Shown here: piece after piece, positions 44,621 through 53,624 of the stretch
Layout of the letters: each line of letters starts with the position of its first letter
Numbering within the stretch: position 1 is the first letter of the stretch
Origin: Actinokineospora fastidiosa
GTDB lineage: Bacteria; Actinomycetota; Actinomycetes; Mycobacteriales; Pseudonocardiaceae
Assembly (NCBI RefSeq): GCF_014648415.1
Contig: NZ_BMRB01000004.1
Location: forward strand, 473,882 to 537,881
Direction: 5' to 3'
DNA length: 64,000 nt
Program-made: the position numbers and the translations under genes
The notes under the pieces: model-generated
The model's database searches: none
Told to the model about the DNA's origin: nothing
The model's input: only the letters and a program-made list of their open reading frames with translations

Positions 44621-46024
44621 CTAACACTCTAGATCGGTCCACGCCCCGTCGACGCGTCTGGGCAGGCCGAGCGGGTTGTCCTCGCGCAGCGCGCGGGGCA
44701 GCACGGCGGGCGGGCAGTCCTGGTAGCAGACCGGACGCAGCCAGCGCGCGATCGCGTGCGCGCCGACGGAGGTGTGCGCCGCCGAGGTGGTGGCGGGCCA
44801 CGGGCCGCCGTGGTGCTGGGCCCAGGAGACCGCGACGCCGGTCGGCCACCCGTTCCACACCAGCCGCCCGGCGCGCTCCCGCAGCGCGGCCACCACGGGC
44901 GCCAGCGCCGCGATGTCGGCGGGCTCGGCGTGCACGGTGGCGGTCAGGCTGCCGGGCAGCGCGGCGACGGCGCGGGGGAGGTCGTCGTCGGTGTAGTGGA
45001 CGAGCAGGCAGGCGGGGCCGAAGACCTCCTCGGTCGCCTCGGGGCGCGCGGCGAGGAAGTCGACGTCGGCGAGGAACAGCACGGGCTCGGCGTCGGGCCC
45101 GTCCTGCTGGCGACCGGCGATGATCCGGTCGGCGCGGCGGCGGACGCCCTGGTGGAACCCCTCGGCGATGGCCGGGGTGAGCATCCGCCCGCCCCCGGCG
45201 AGCCGGTCGGCGATGACGGTCTCCAGCCCGGAGCCTGCGGGGATCAGCACGATCCCCGGCTTGGTGCAGAACTGCCCGACGCCGAGCGTGAACGAGGCGA
45301 CGAGCCCATCCGCGATCTCCCGGGGTCGTGCGGCAGCGGCGGCCCGGGTGACCACCACCGGGTTCACGCTGCCCAACTCGCCGTGGAAGGGGATCGGGTC
45401 GGGCCGCCCGCTGGCCAGGTCGAACAGCGCCCGACCGCCGGTGACGGACCCGGTGAACCCGACCGCCCGGATGTCGGGGTGGGTCACCAGGGCGCGCCCC
45501 GCATCCAGCCCCTCGACCATGGCGAAGACCCCCGGCTCCAGTACGGAGTGGACAACCTCAGCGAGCCGCCGGGAGAGCTCGGGATGCCCCGGATGCGCCT
45601 TCACCACCACCGGACACCCGGCCGCCAGCGCGGACGCGGTGTCCCCACCGACGACCCCGAACGCGAACGGGAAGTTGCTGGCCGCGAACACCGCGACCGG
45701 CCCCACGGGTTCGAGAACACTCCGCAGATCCGGCCGAGGCGGGGTGGTGGTCGGGTCCGCGTGGTCGATGGTGGCCCGCAGATAGGACCCTTCCCGAAGG
45801 ACGTCGGCGAACAGCCGGAACTGCCCGCTGGCCCGCGCCAACTCGCCGACCAACCGCCCCTCACCAAGCGACGTTTCCGCATCCGCAAGGGGAACCAGCT
45901 CCCCCCGCGCGTTGTCGAGTGCGTCGGCGACGGCAAGAAGCATCCGCCCCCGCTCCACCGGATCCATTCCCGCCAACCACGACGAGACCGCGACGGCGGG
46001 ACCGAGAGGAAGAGATGAGGTCAT
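44621..46024 (-). CDS. 2-Oxoglutarate semialdehyde dehydrogenase (NADP-type aldehyde dehydrogenase)
   Basis: 467 aa aldehyde dehydrogenase. Motifs: SNFPFAFGVVGGDTASALAAGCPVVVKAHPGHP (cofactor site), GFTGSVTGG, catalytic Glu in FHGELGSVNPV and catalytic Cys in GQFCTKPG. This sub-family oxidises 2,5-dioxopentanoate to 2-oxoglutarate, the last step of the oxidative uronate/sugar-acid pathway. The neighbouring kdgD-like gene would make exactly that substrate. The 282-base gap upstream (46025-46306) shows no clear element. Confidence 0.85.
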   Translation of the reverse strand: MTSSLPLGPAVAVSSWLAGMDPVERGRMLLAVADALDNARGELVPLADAETSLGEGRLVGELARASGQFRLFADVLREGSYLRATIDHADPTTTPPRPDLRSVLEPVGPVAVFAASNFPFAFGVVGGDTASALAAGCPVVVKAHPGHPELSRRLAEVVHSVLEPGVFAMVEGLDAGRALVTHPDIRAVGFTGSVTGGRALFDLASGRPDPIPFHGELGSVNPVVVTRAAAAARPREIADGLVASFTLGVGQFCTKPGIVLIPAGSGLETVIADRLAGGGRMLTPAIAEGFHQGVRRRADRIIAGRQQDGPDAEPVLFLADVDFLAARPEATEEVFGPACLLVHYTDDDLPRAVAALPGSLTATVHAEPADIAALAPVVAALRERAGRLVWNGWPTGVAVSWAQHHGGPWPATTSAAHTSVGAHAIARWLRPVCYQDCPPAVLPRALREDNPLGLPRRVDGAWTDLEC

Positions 46025-46306
46025 GAGCAGCTTCCGTGTCGAGGTCGGATAGGGGCCGGACGGTGGTCCGCCGATCGGGGCGCGCGAGGAAAGGCAGGTC
46101 CTTGGCTCCCGCCGCGGCGGACGGACAGAGCGGCACGAGGAAGGGCACAGAGCCGAGCTCTCCAGCCGCAGTCGAGGGATGTGTCGCATCCGCGATGAGA
46201 CCAGCCGTCGCGATCGCCGACCCCGGTGGGCGTTGTGGTCTCCGATGTGTCTCGGCGGGAAGGGGATTGCCGAGTCCCTGGATCGGGGCGTGGAAAGCCT
46301 CGGCGG

Positions 46307-47422
46307 TCATGGGTGGTCTGCCAGCAGGGGAGGGCTGGACGCGGCCGAGGGAACCGGTGTCCGGGTGTCCGAGTCGAGCCAGTGGAAGCGGAGGCCGTGG
46401 CCTGGGCCGGTGTCTGCCGCCAGGCGTCCCTCCTTGACTTCCACCCCACTTGGTGCGGACAGCACGTCCAGTGCGGCGAATGAGGCGTCCTCCACCTCCT
46501 CCACCCACACCGGACCCGGGAGGGTGAGGGCCAGTTGACCGGAGAGGTCCGGGAGCAGGTGGGGCGCCACGCCCACCCCCAAGGCACGCGCCAGCTCCGC
46601 GATCCGCAGGAACGGGGTGATCCCGCCGACCCGCACCACGTTCGGCTGGATGATGTCGCACGCACCCAGCAGGATCGCCTCGCGGAACTGGTACGCCGTG
46701 TGCAGGTTCTCACCGAGGGCGATGGGGAACGGACAACGCCTCCGGAGTTCCGCGTGCGCGCGCAAGTCGTCCGCGCGCAAGGGTTCCTCCAGCCAGTACG
46801 GCCGGAACTCCGCCAACGCCGACACCGCCCGCAACGCCGTCGGCAGGTCCCAGCGCTGGTTGGCGTCGATCATCAAAGCGACGTCCTCGCCGATCGCGGA
46901 GCGGACGGCGGCGACGCGGGCGATGTCGGAGGCCAGGTCCGGGAGCCCGACCTTGATCTTCACCCCCGCGTACCCCGCCGCCACCATCCGGCGGGCCTGG
47001 GCGACCAGGTCCGCCACCGGGTAGTGCAGGTTCACCCCACTCCCGTACACCGGCACCGCGGTATGCCGCCGCCCCAGCAGGTCGACCAGGGAGCGGCCCT
47101 CGGTGCGCCCGCGCAGGTCCCACAGGGCGATGTCCACCCCGGCCAGCGCCATCGTGGTCACCCCGCCGCCGCCCGCCTCGTGGGCGTCGGCCCACAGGCG
47201 GTCCCACACCGGCGCCGGGTCGAGCGGCTCCGCCAGGGCAGCGCCGAACTCGTCCAGCATCCCCGCGATGGCCCCCGCCCCCGCGCGCGGCGTCCAGCTG
47301 AACCCGTGCCCGACCCCCGCCGACGAGGTCACCCGGGTGGCGACGACGTGGACGTGGGTGACGTCCGGCCCCCACGGCCGGGGGAGCGGGACCCGCCTGC
47401 TCCGGTGCGTCAGCTCAGCCAC
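46307..47422 (-). CDS. Enolase-superfamily sugar-acid dehydratase (galactarate/glucarate type)
   Basis: 371 aa, GTG start overlapping the kdgD-like stop by 8 bases. Mandelate racemase/muconate lactonising fold: catalytic KxK in GVKIKV, metal ligands in IDANQRWD, WLEEPL and GENLHT, and His in APHLLPDLSG. In this context it should dehydrate galactarate (or the lactone-derived acid) to 5-keto-4-deoxyglucarate, feeding KdgD. Enolase members are hard to assign to one substrate from sequence, so the exact acid is an inference from neighbours. Confidence 0.82.
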   Translation of the reverse strand: MAELTHRSRRVPLPRPWGPDVTHVHVVATRVTSSAGVGHGFSWTPRAGAGAIAGMLDEFGAALAEPLDPAPVWDRLWADAHEAGGGGVTTMALAGVDIALWDLRGRTEGRSLVDLLGRRHTAVPVYGSGVNLHYPVADLVAQARRMVAAGYAGVKIKVGLPDLASDIARVAAVRSAIGEDVALMIDANQRWDLPTALRAVSALAEFRPYWLEEPLRADDLRAHAELRRRCPFPIALGENLHTAYQFREAILLGACDIIQPNVVRVGGITPFLRIAELARALGVGVAPHLLPDLSGQLALTLPGPVWVEEVEDASFAALDVLSAPSGVEVKEGRLAADTGPGHGLRFHWLDSDTRTPVPSAASSPPLLADHP

Positions 47423-48308
47423 GGGCGACCGCCAACCCCCGGTCGATGATCGACGACAGCGCGGCGAGGTCGGCGTCGGACGGGTCCACGAGCGGGGCGC
47501 GCACCGACCCGACCGGCTGCCCCCGCAGCCGCGCGCCCGCCTTGACCAGCGACACCGCGTACCCGGGCACCCGGTCCCGCAGCTCGACCAACGGCCGGTA
47601 GAACGCGTCCAGCAGCGCCCGCACCCGCTCGGTGTCACCGCCGGTGAACGCCGTGTGGAATGCGGTGGCGACCTCGGGCACGAAGGCGAACGCCGCCGAC
47701 GAGTACAGCGGAATGCCCATCCCGGCATACGCGGGCATGCTGAACTCCGCCGTGGGCAGCCCGTTGAACAGCAGGAAATCCTTGTCCCGCACGGTCAACG
47801 CGATCCGGTGCAGCAGGTCGAGGTCACCGCTGCCGTCCTTGAACCCGACCACCCGGGGGTGCTCGGCCAGCCGCCCCACCGATTCCGGGGTGTACCGGAC
47901 CGGCTCGCGCTGGTACAGCACCAGCGGCAGCGGGCTCGCGTCGGCGACGGCCAGCGCGTACGACACCAGCCCCGCCTGCGGCCCCCGGCTCAGGTAGGGC
48001 GGCATGAGCAGCAGCCCGTCCGCGCCCAGGTCGGCCGCCTGCCGGGCGCACGCCCGCGCGTGCGGCAGCGGCCCGCCCGCGCCGGTGAGCACCGGCGCCC
48101 GGCCGTCCACGACCGACACCGCCGCCCGTACCGCGTCGGCGTGCTCGGCGCGGTCGAGCGCGCCGAACTCGCCGGTCCCGCAGGCGACGAACACCGCGCC
48201 GGGCCCGTGGGCGAGGCCGTGCTCGATATGCGCGCGCAGCGCGGGCACGTCCACGCCATGGTCGTCGAACGGCGTGACGGGGAAGAACAGCACTCCGTCC
48301 AGGTTCAC
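47415..48308 (-). CDS. kdgD: 5-Dehydro-4-deoxyglucarate dehydratase (KdgD, DHDPS family)
   Basis: 297 aa; GTG start with AGGAGG six bases upstream. Class I aldolase-like TIM barrel of the DapA/NAL family: VACGTGEFGAL, Tyr in LVLYQREPVRY, and the Schiff-base Lys in VVGFKDGSGDLDLLHRI. KdgD converts 5-keto-4-deoxyglucarate to 2,5-dioxopentanoate with loss of water and CO2. The neighbouring aldehyde dehydrogenase uses that product. Overlaps the genes on both sides by 4-8 bases. Confidence 0.87.
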   Translation of the reverse strand: MNLDGVLFFPVTPFDDHGVDVPALRAHIEHGLAHGPGAVFVACGTGEFGALDRAEHADAVRAAVSVVDGRAPVLTGAGGPLPHARACARQAADLGADGLLLMPPYLSRGPQAGLVSYALAVADASPLPLVLYQREPVRYTPESVGRLAEHPRVVGFKDGSGDLDLLHRIALTVRDKDFLLFNGLPTAEFSMPAYAGMGIPLYSSAAFAFVPEVATAFHTAFTGGDTERVRALLDAFYRPLVELRDRVPGYAVSLVKAGARLRGQPVGSVRAPLVDPSDADLAALSSIIDRGLAVARG

Positions 48309-49165
48309 CGGGGACCTCCTGCGAATTCGGTGCGCCACGAGCGCCCGGGCCGCCAGCCCAGCAGCCGCGCGGCCTTGTCGATGGAGAACGCGGGCCCCGC
48401 CGGGGGCGCCGGGTAGTCGCGGGGGAGCAGGTCGGCCAGCGGCGCGCGGGCCAGCGGGTCGGCGGCGCAGGCGAAGAACACCTCGCCGCTGGGCACGTCC
48501 GCATCGCCCAGCCGGACGACCAGGTCGGCGGCGTCGCGGGCGTCGACGTAGTTGAACAGGGACCTGGCCGCGATCGCCGGGTCGGCCAGCCGCTCGCCGA
48601 TCGTGCTGCCGTCCTGCGTGGGCGCGCCCGCCCACTGCTCCGGCGAGATGACGTAACCGGGCCGCACGACGGCGAACCGGGTGCGCTCGCCGCGCCGGGC
48701 GTACATCGCGGCCAGCTGCTCGGTGGCCACTTTGGACAGAGCGTACGCGTGCCACGGCGCGACGGGGTGGTCCTCGTCCAGCGGCAGGTACCGGGGGCGC
48801 CACCCAGGGCGGCCGTAGCCCATGACCGTCGGACTGCTCGCCAGCACGACGGACCCCGCGCCGACGGCGACCGCCGCCTCGCAGACGTTGTGCGCGAGCG
48901 ACAGGTTGGTCCGCAGCAGCTCGGTCTCCGGGCGGCTGAACGGCACCGCGATCGCCGCGAGGTGCACGACCATCGCCGGACCGACCTCGGCGAGCACGGA
49001 CCGAGCGCGCTCGGTGTCGGTCAGGTCCGCCGCGATCGCGTCGGCCCCGTCGGGGCCCGCCGTCCCGGGCAGGTCGACCGACACGACGTGGTGTCCGGCG
49101 TCCGCCAGCGCGCGGACGACGGCCCGGCCCAGCACGCCTGCGCCCCCGGTGACGAGTGCGGTCAC
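48305..49165 (-). CDS. udh: NAD-dependent epimerase/dehydratase family protein, probable uronate dehydrogenase
   Basis: 286 aa; the GTG at 49165 overlaps the previous stop. Extended SDR: TGGAGVLGR Rossmann motif, HLAAIAVP, catalytic YxxxK as YALSK. Uronate dehydrogenases of this fold oxidise galacturonate or glucuronate to the aldarolactone, the first step before the dehydratase, KdgD and aldehyde dehydrogenase encoded next to it. The assignment rests on this context; a nucleotide-sugar epimerase is the alternative. Confidence 0.72.
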   Translation of the reverse strand: MTALVTGGAGVLGRAVVRALADAGHHVVSVDLPGTAGPDGADAIAADLTDTERARSVLAEVGPAMVVHLAAIAVPFSRPETELLRTNLSLAHNVCEAAVAVGAGSVVLASSPTVMGYGRPGWRPRYLPLDEDHPVAPWHAYALSKVATEQLAAMYARRGERTRFAVVRPGYVISPEQWAGAPTQDGSTIGERLADPAIAARSLFNYVDARDAADLVVRLGDADVPSGEVFFACAADPLARAPLADLLPRDYPAPPAGPAFSIDKAARLLGWRPGRSWRTEFAGGPR

Positions 49166-50424
49166 CACGGCGGCACGACCAGGACCGAGGCGCCGCCGCG
49201 GGCCAGCGACGCGTTCGCCGCCGCGCCCACGAGCACGCTGAGCACGCCGTCGCGGTAGTCCGCCGCCCGGCCCAGCGGGTCGGGCGCGGCGCCGGGCCGG
49301 AAGAGGTCGTCCAGCAGCCGCGCGTCGCCGCCGCCGTGCGTCCCGGCCGCCGCGTCGACCGGCACCTCCTCCGCCGCCTCCCAGTGCCGCTGCAGGAGCA
49401 GCCGGGTGCCCACCGGTCGGGCGCCCTCGGGCAGGTCGGGCGCGTCGCGGTGCCAGCCGACGACGTCGGAGGCCCGGCCCGACGGCACGCTCGACCGCTC
49501 GCACACCGCCAGCTCGATCCGGCCCCGCGTGCCGGTGATTGACACGCGGTAGCCCTCCCACGGCCCGTACGCGGTCAGCGAGTACGTCAGCAGCGCGCCG
49601 GACTCGTAGCGCACCAGCGCGGCCATGGTGTCCTCGATCGTGATGCCCGGGGAGAAGACGTCCTGGTCGCGCCGGTAGCCGTCGTGGCGGGCGGCGTCGG
49701 CGTAGAGCGCGTGCAGCCGGACGTCGGCGGACAGGTCGAGGACGAACGCGTCGGTGTCGTGGTCGCCGCCGGGCCCGTAGAACCGCAGCCCGCCGTGGGC
49801 GGTCACCACCGACGGCCGGTCGGCCAGCCACCAGTTCACCAGGTCGAAGTGGTGGGTCGCCTTGTGCACGAACAACCCGCCCGAGCGCGCCTTGTCCCGA
49901 TGCCAGCGGCGGAAGTAGTCCGCCCCGTGCACGGTGTCCAGCACCCACTCGAAGTGCACCGCCGTCGGCGTCCCGATGACGCCGTCGAGCAGCAGGGCCT
50001 TCACCGCGCTGTTGCGCGGCGAGTAGCGGTAGTTGAACGTCACCACCAGCCGCGCCGTCGAGCGCCGCGCCGCGTCCGCGATCCGCGCGCAGCTCGGCTC
50101 GTCCACGGTGAGCGGCTTCTCCACGATCACGTCCACACCGCGCTCCAGCGCGGCCACGACGTAGTCGGCGTGGGTGTCGTCCACCGAGGTGACCACGACC
50201 CCGTCCGGGCGGACGCGGTCGAGCATCGCGAGGTACTCCTCGGGCGCGAAGGTCGGCAGCGGCTCACCGCCGCGCAGGCGCTGGTAGTACGCCATGCGCG
50301 TCGGGTTGGTGTCGCACAGCGCGACGGGCTCGGCGACGTCGGCGTACGGGCCCAGCAGGGCGTCGAAGTACAACTGGGCGCGGTGGCCCGTGCCGACGAA
50401 GGCGTACCGGGTGGTTCCCGTCAT
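49162..50424 (-). CDS. Gfo/Idh/MocA family oxidoreductase
   Basis: 420 aa; ATG overlaps the solute-binding-protein stop. N-terminal Rossmann domain (FVGTGHRAQLYFDALL), the conserved EKPL segment (DVIVEKPLTVDE) with the active-site Lys, and the large C-terminal sheet domain. These enzymes oxidise or reduce sugars and sugar acids with NAD(P). It sits between the importer and the uronate pathway, so it may convert an imported oligogalacturonide- or methyl-sugar-derived unit; substrate unknown. Confidence 0.85.
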   Translation of the reverse strand: MTGTTRYAFVGTGHRAQLYFDALLGPYADVAEPVALCDTNPTRMAYYQRLRGGEPLPTFAPEEYLAMLDRVRPDGVVVTSVDDTHADYVVAALERGVDVIVEKPLTVDEPSCARIADAARRSTARLVVTFNYRYSPRNSAVKALLLDGVIGTPTAVHFEWVLDTVHGADYFRRWHRDKARSGGLFVHKATHHFDLVNWWLADRPSVVTAHGGLRFYGPGGDHDTDAFVLDLSADVRLHALYADAARHDGYRRDQDVFSPGITIEDTMAALVRYESGALLTYSLTAYGPWEGYRVSITGTRGRIELAVCERSSVPSGRASDVVGWHRDAPDLPEGARPVGTRLLLQRHWEAAEEVPVDAAAGTHGGGDARLLDDLFRPGAAPDPLGRAADYRDGVLSVLVGAAANASLARGGASVLVVPPW

Positions 50425-51689
50425 TTCAGCGCGGCCTCGGCCTGCTGGCGGAACTGGCTGACAGCCTCGGGCACGCTGATCCGGTCGAACAGCAGTTGCT
50501 CGTTGAGCTGCTGCAGCACGCCCTGCACCTCGCCCGCGCCCGGCGGCGGCAGCACCGGCGGCGGGGCCAGCGTCGGGCCGATCTCCCGCAGGAACTCCCC
50601 GGACTGCTGGTCGGCCGCCTTGAGCTTGCCGAAGACCTGCTCGCGCACCTCGGTGTTCGCGGGCAGGCCGCGGTCGCTCAGCTGGATCTCGGCGGCCTTC
50701 GGGCTGTTCACCAGCCAGTCGATGAAGGTGGCCGCCGCCTCCGGGTGCTCGGTGCGCGCGGACGCGGCGAAGAACATCGCGGGCTTGAAGTACATGCCGG
50801 GCCTGCCCTGCGACTCGCCGGGGAAGCGCAGCAGCGCCAGCTCGTGCCCGGACGCCTTGGTCAGCGTCGCCAGCTCGTTGGTCCACCACACGCCGGTCGC
50901 GCCGCGGTTGGTGGCCATGAGCGACTGGTCGATGCCGCCCGCCTGCGTCTCGATCGTCACCGACGGCTCCGGCTCGGACCTGCGGTCGCGCAGCCGCAGG
51001 ATCAGGGCGAACCAGTCGCTCAGCGTCTGGTCGGACAGTCCGATCGCGCCGTCGGCCGTGAAGATCGACTCGCCCCGCTGGCGGGCGAAGATCTCCAGGC
51101 CCGCCTCGTTGAAGCCGATGTTCTGCACGCCGTGGACCTTGCCGCCGGTGTTGGCGGTGATCGCGGCGGTGGTGTCGACGAAGTCGTCCCACGACCAGGT
51201 CTCGTCGTCCGGGATCGGCACCCCGGCTTGTTCGTAGAGGGCGGTGTCGACGACGACGGTGTAGGCGTTGACGCCGGTCGGGATCGCGTAGGTGGCGTCC
51301 CCGACCTTGCCCGTGCCCGCGACGGCCGGGTCGAGCTTGCTCACGTCGACGTCGTACTTGCCGAGGTCCAGCAGCGCGTTGCGGTCGGCGTACTCGCGCA
51401 CGTAGCGCGATTCCTGCTGCATGACGTCCGGGGCGTTGCCGCCCGCGGTGCTGGTGGCCAGCTTGTCCCAGTAGTCGGCCCAGCCGGTGAACTCGCCCTC
51501 CACCCGGATGTCGGGGTGCTCGGCGTGGAAGGCCTCGATGAGCTGCTGGGTCATGGTGTGCCGGGCGTCGCTGCCCCACCAGGAGAACCGCAGGGTCACC
51601 GGGCCGTCGCCGCCGGGGTCACCGCCGCCGCACGCGGTCGCGGTCAGCGCTGCGGCGGCGAGCAACGCGCCCAGTCTCAAGGTGCGCAC
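50421..51689 (-). CDS. Sugar ABC transporter solute-binding lipoprotein
   Basis: 422 aa; GTG start. Lipoprotein signal MRTLRLGALLAAAALTATAC (Cys20 lipidated). Family 1 extracellular solute-binding protein: SWWGSDARHTMTQQLIEAFHAEHPDI, VYGVQN-like and FKPAMFFAASA segments. It captures a carbohydrate, probably oligogalacturonides given the operon, and hands it to the two permeases encoded upstream. Confidence 0.9.
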   Translation of the reverse strand: MRTLRLGALLAAAALTATACGGGDPGGDGPVTLRFSWWGSDARHTMTQQLIEAFHAEHPDIRVEGEFTGWADYWDKLATSTAGGNAPDVMQQESRYVREYADRNALLDLGKYDVDVSKLDPAVAGTGKVGDATYAIPTGVNAYTVVVDTALYEQAGVPIPDDETWSWDDFVDTTAAITANTGGKVHGVQNIGFNEAGLEIFARQRGESIFTADGAIGLSDQTLSDWFALILRLRDRRSEPEPSVTIETQAGGIDQSLMATNRGATGVWWTNELATLTKASGHELALLRFPGESQGRPGMYFKPAMFFAASARTEHPEAAATFIDWLVNSPKAAEIQLSDRGLPANTEVREQVFGKLKAADQQSGEFLREIGPTLAPPPVLPPPGAGEVQGVLQQLNEQLLFDRISVPEAVSQFRQQAEAALK

Positions 51690-51701
51690 GGTCGTGTCCT
51701 T

Positions 51702-52547
51702 TCACTTCAGGCCCGTGGTGGCGATGCCGCGCACCAGGTAGCGCTGTCCGGCGAGGAAGAACCCGAAGATGGGGCCGAGGGCCACCATCGACATGGCGAA
51801 CACCGGGCCCCACGGGGTCTGGCTGGTCGCGTCGACGAAGGTGCGCAGCGCCACGGGCACGGTGTACATCTCCGGGTCGGTCAGGAAGATGAGCTGGCTG
51901 AAGAAGTCGTTCCAGGTCCAGATGAAGGTGAAGATCGCGGTGGTGGCCAGCGCTGGCACGCACAGCGGCAGGATGATCCGGAAGAAGATCCCCCAGTGCC
52001 CGCAGCCGTCGATGCGCGCCGCCTCGTCCAGCTCGCGCGGCAGGCCGCGGATGAACTGCACCATCAGGAACACGAAGAACCCGTCGGTGGCCAGCAGCTT
52101 GGGCAGGATCAGCGGCCAGAACGTGTTCACCATGTCGACCTGGGCGAACATCACGTACTGCGGGACGATGACCACGTGGATCGGCAGCATGATGCTGCCG
52201 ATCATGATCGCGAACCAGAGCCGCTTGAACCGGAACTCCAGCCGGGCGAAGGCGTAGGCGGCCAGCGAGCAGGCGAACAGGTTGCCCAGGATGGACCCGA
52301 GCACCACGATGGACGAGTTGATCAGGTAGGTGCTGAACGGCTCGCCGAGCGCGGTCCAGCCCTCGACGTAGTTGTCCAGCGTCGGGTTGGACGGGATGAG
52401 GCCGGGTTCGGTGAAGATGTCCGGCGTCGGCTTGAACGAGCTCGCGAGCATCCACAGCAGCGGGTAGAGCATCGCCAGGCCGAAGAGGATCAGCCCGACG
52501 TGCGCCAGCGGCCTGCGTTTTCCGGTGGTGGTCCTAACCGTCGCCAT
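51702..52547 (-). CDS. Carbohydrate ABC permease, MalG type
   Basis: 281 aa with about six membrane helices and the EAA loop (ELDEAARIDGCGHWGIFFRIILPL). It pairs with the MalF-type permease, whose gene overlaps its start by 14 bases. Confidence 0.92.
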   Translation of the reverse strand: MATVRTTTGKRRPLAHVGLILFGLAMLYPLLWMLASSFKPTPDIFTEPGLIPSNPTLDNYVEGWTALGEPFSTYLINSSIVVLGSILGNLFACSLAAYAFARLEFRFKRLWFAIMIGSIMLPIHVVIVPQYVMFAQVDMVNTFWPLILPKLLATDGFFVFLMVQFIRGLPRELDEAARIDGCGHWGIFFRIILPLCVPALATTAIFTFIWTWNDFFSQLIFLTDPEMYTVPVALRTFVDATSQTPWGPVFAMSMVALGPIFGFFLAGQRYLVRGIATTGLK

Positions 52548-53493
52548 AGAACACCCAGCGCTTCGCCGCGAGGAAGTTGACCGCGGTCAGCCCGCCGACG
52601 ATGAGCAGCAGCACCCAGGCCAGGGCCGATGCGTATCCCATGTCGAAGTTGCCGAATCCGCGCTGGTACAGGTAGAGCGTGTAGAACAGGGTCGAGTCCG
52701 CGGGCCCGCCGGTCCCCGCGCTGACGATGAACGACTGCGTGAACGACTGGAACGCGCCGATGATCTGCAGCACCAGGTTGAAGAAGATGATCGGGCTCAG
52801 CAGCGGCAGGGTGATGTGGAAGAACCGGCGCGTCGGCCCGGCGCCGTCGACGGCGGCGGCCTCGTAGTACATCCGGGGGATCTGCCGCAGCCCGGCCAGG
52901 AAGATCACCATCGGCGCGCCGAAGGTCCACACGTTGAGCACGATCAGCGTGCCGAGCGCGAAGTCCGGTGTGGACACCCAGCCGGGCATCCCGGTGAGGC
53001 CGAGCGCGCCGAGCAGGCCGTTGAGCAGGCCGTCGGTGCCGAAGACCTGCCGCCAGAGGATCGCAACGGCCACGCTGCCGCCCAGCAGCGACGGCAGGTA
53101 GTAGGCCGAGCGGTAGACCGCCAGCCCGCGCACGCCCCGGTCCAGCACCAGCGCCAGGGCCAGCGCGAAGGCCAGTTGCAGCGGCACCGAGACCAGCACG
53201 TAGGTGAAGGTCACGCCCAGCGAGGTGAAGAACCGGGGGTCCTCCAGCATGCGGGCGTAGTTGTCCAGTCCGATCCACTCCGGCGCGCCGATGAGGCTGT
53301 AGTCGGTGAACGACAGGTACGCCGAGGCCGCGATCGGGCCGATGGTGATGAGGACGAGGCCGAGGAACCAGGGCAGCAGGAACAGGTAGGCGGCGGTGCC
53401 CTGGCGCATCTCACCCCGTCTCGGCGGGGCCGGGGCGGGTGTCGGTCCCCGCTCAGCGGCCCGCGGTCGTGCGGTCACTGACAAGCCGCTCAC
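52534..53493 (-). CDS. Carbohydrate ABC permease, MalF type
   Basis: 319 aa, GTG start. About six membrane helices and the EAA loop (YYEAAAVDGAGPTRRFFHITLPLL). First gene of the minus-strand importer/uronate operon, with a GCGCTTTC operator 20-33 bases before its start. No ATPase gene is present, so a shared MsiK/UgpC-type ATPase encoded elsewhere is expected. Confidence 0.92.
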   Translation of the reverse strand: MSGLSVTARPRAAERGPTPAPAPPRRGEMRQGTAAYLFLLPWFLGLVLITIGPIAASAYLSFTDYSLIGAPEWIGLDNYARMLEDPRFFTSLGVTFTYVLVSVPLQLAFALALALVLDRGVRGLAVYRSAYYLPSLLGGSVAVAILWRQVFGTDGLLNGLLGALGLTGMPGWVSTPDFALGTLIVLNVWTFGAPMVIFLAGLRQIPRMYYEAAAVDGAGPTRRFFHITLPLLSPIIFFNLVLQIIGAFQSFTQSFIVSAGTGGPADSTLFYTLYLYQRGFGNFDMGYASALAWVLLLIVGGLTAVNFLAAKRWVFYGDG

Positions 53494-53512
53494 CTCGTTC
53501 CGGGTTGGGCAA

Positions 53513-53593
53513 GTAAGCGCTTTCTAGTCCGTCTGCCGGTGTGGCGTCAAGGTTTCCGTCGGTGTTCGCCGTCCGTTGAGATAGCGCTTTCTC
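53513..53593. promoter_or_regulatory. LacI-family operators in the divergent promoter
   Basis: GTAAGCGCTTTCTA (53513-53526), near the importer start, and GATAGCGCTTTCTC (53580-53593), before the plus-strand oxidoreductase. They match the palindromes at the pectate lyase, so one repressor can control both directions and the lyase. Confidence 0.85.
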
Positions 53594-53624
53594 GATCGGC
53601 CGCGACCGGTTATCGTCTCCGGGT

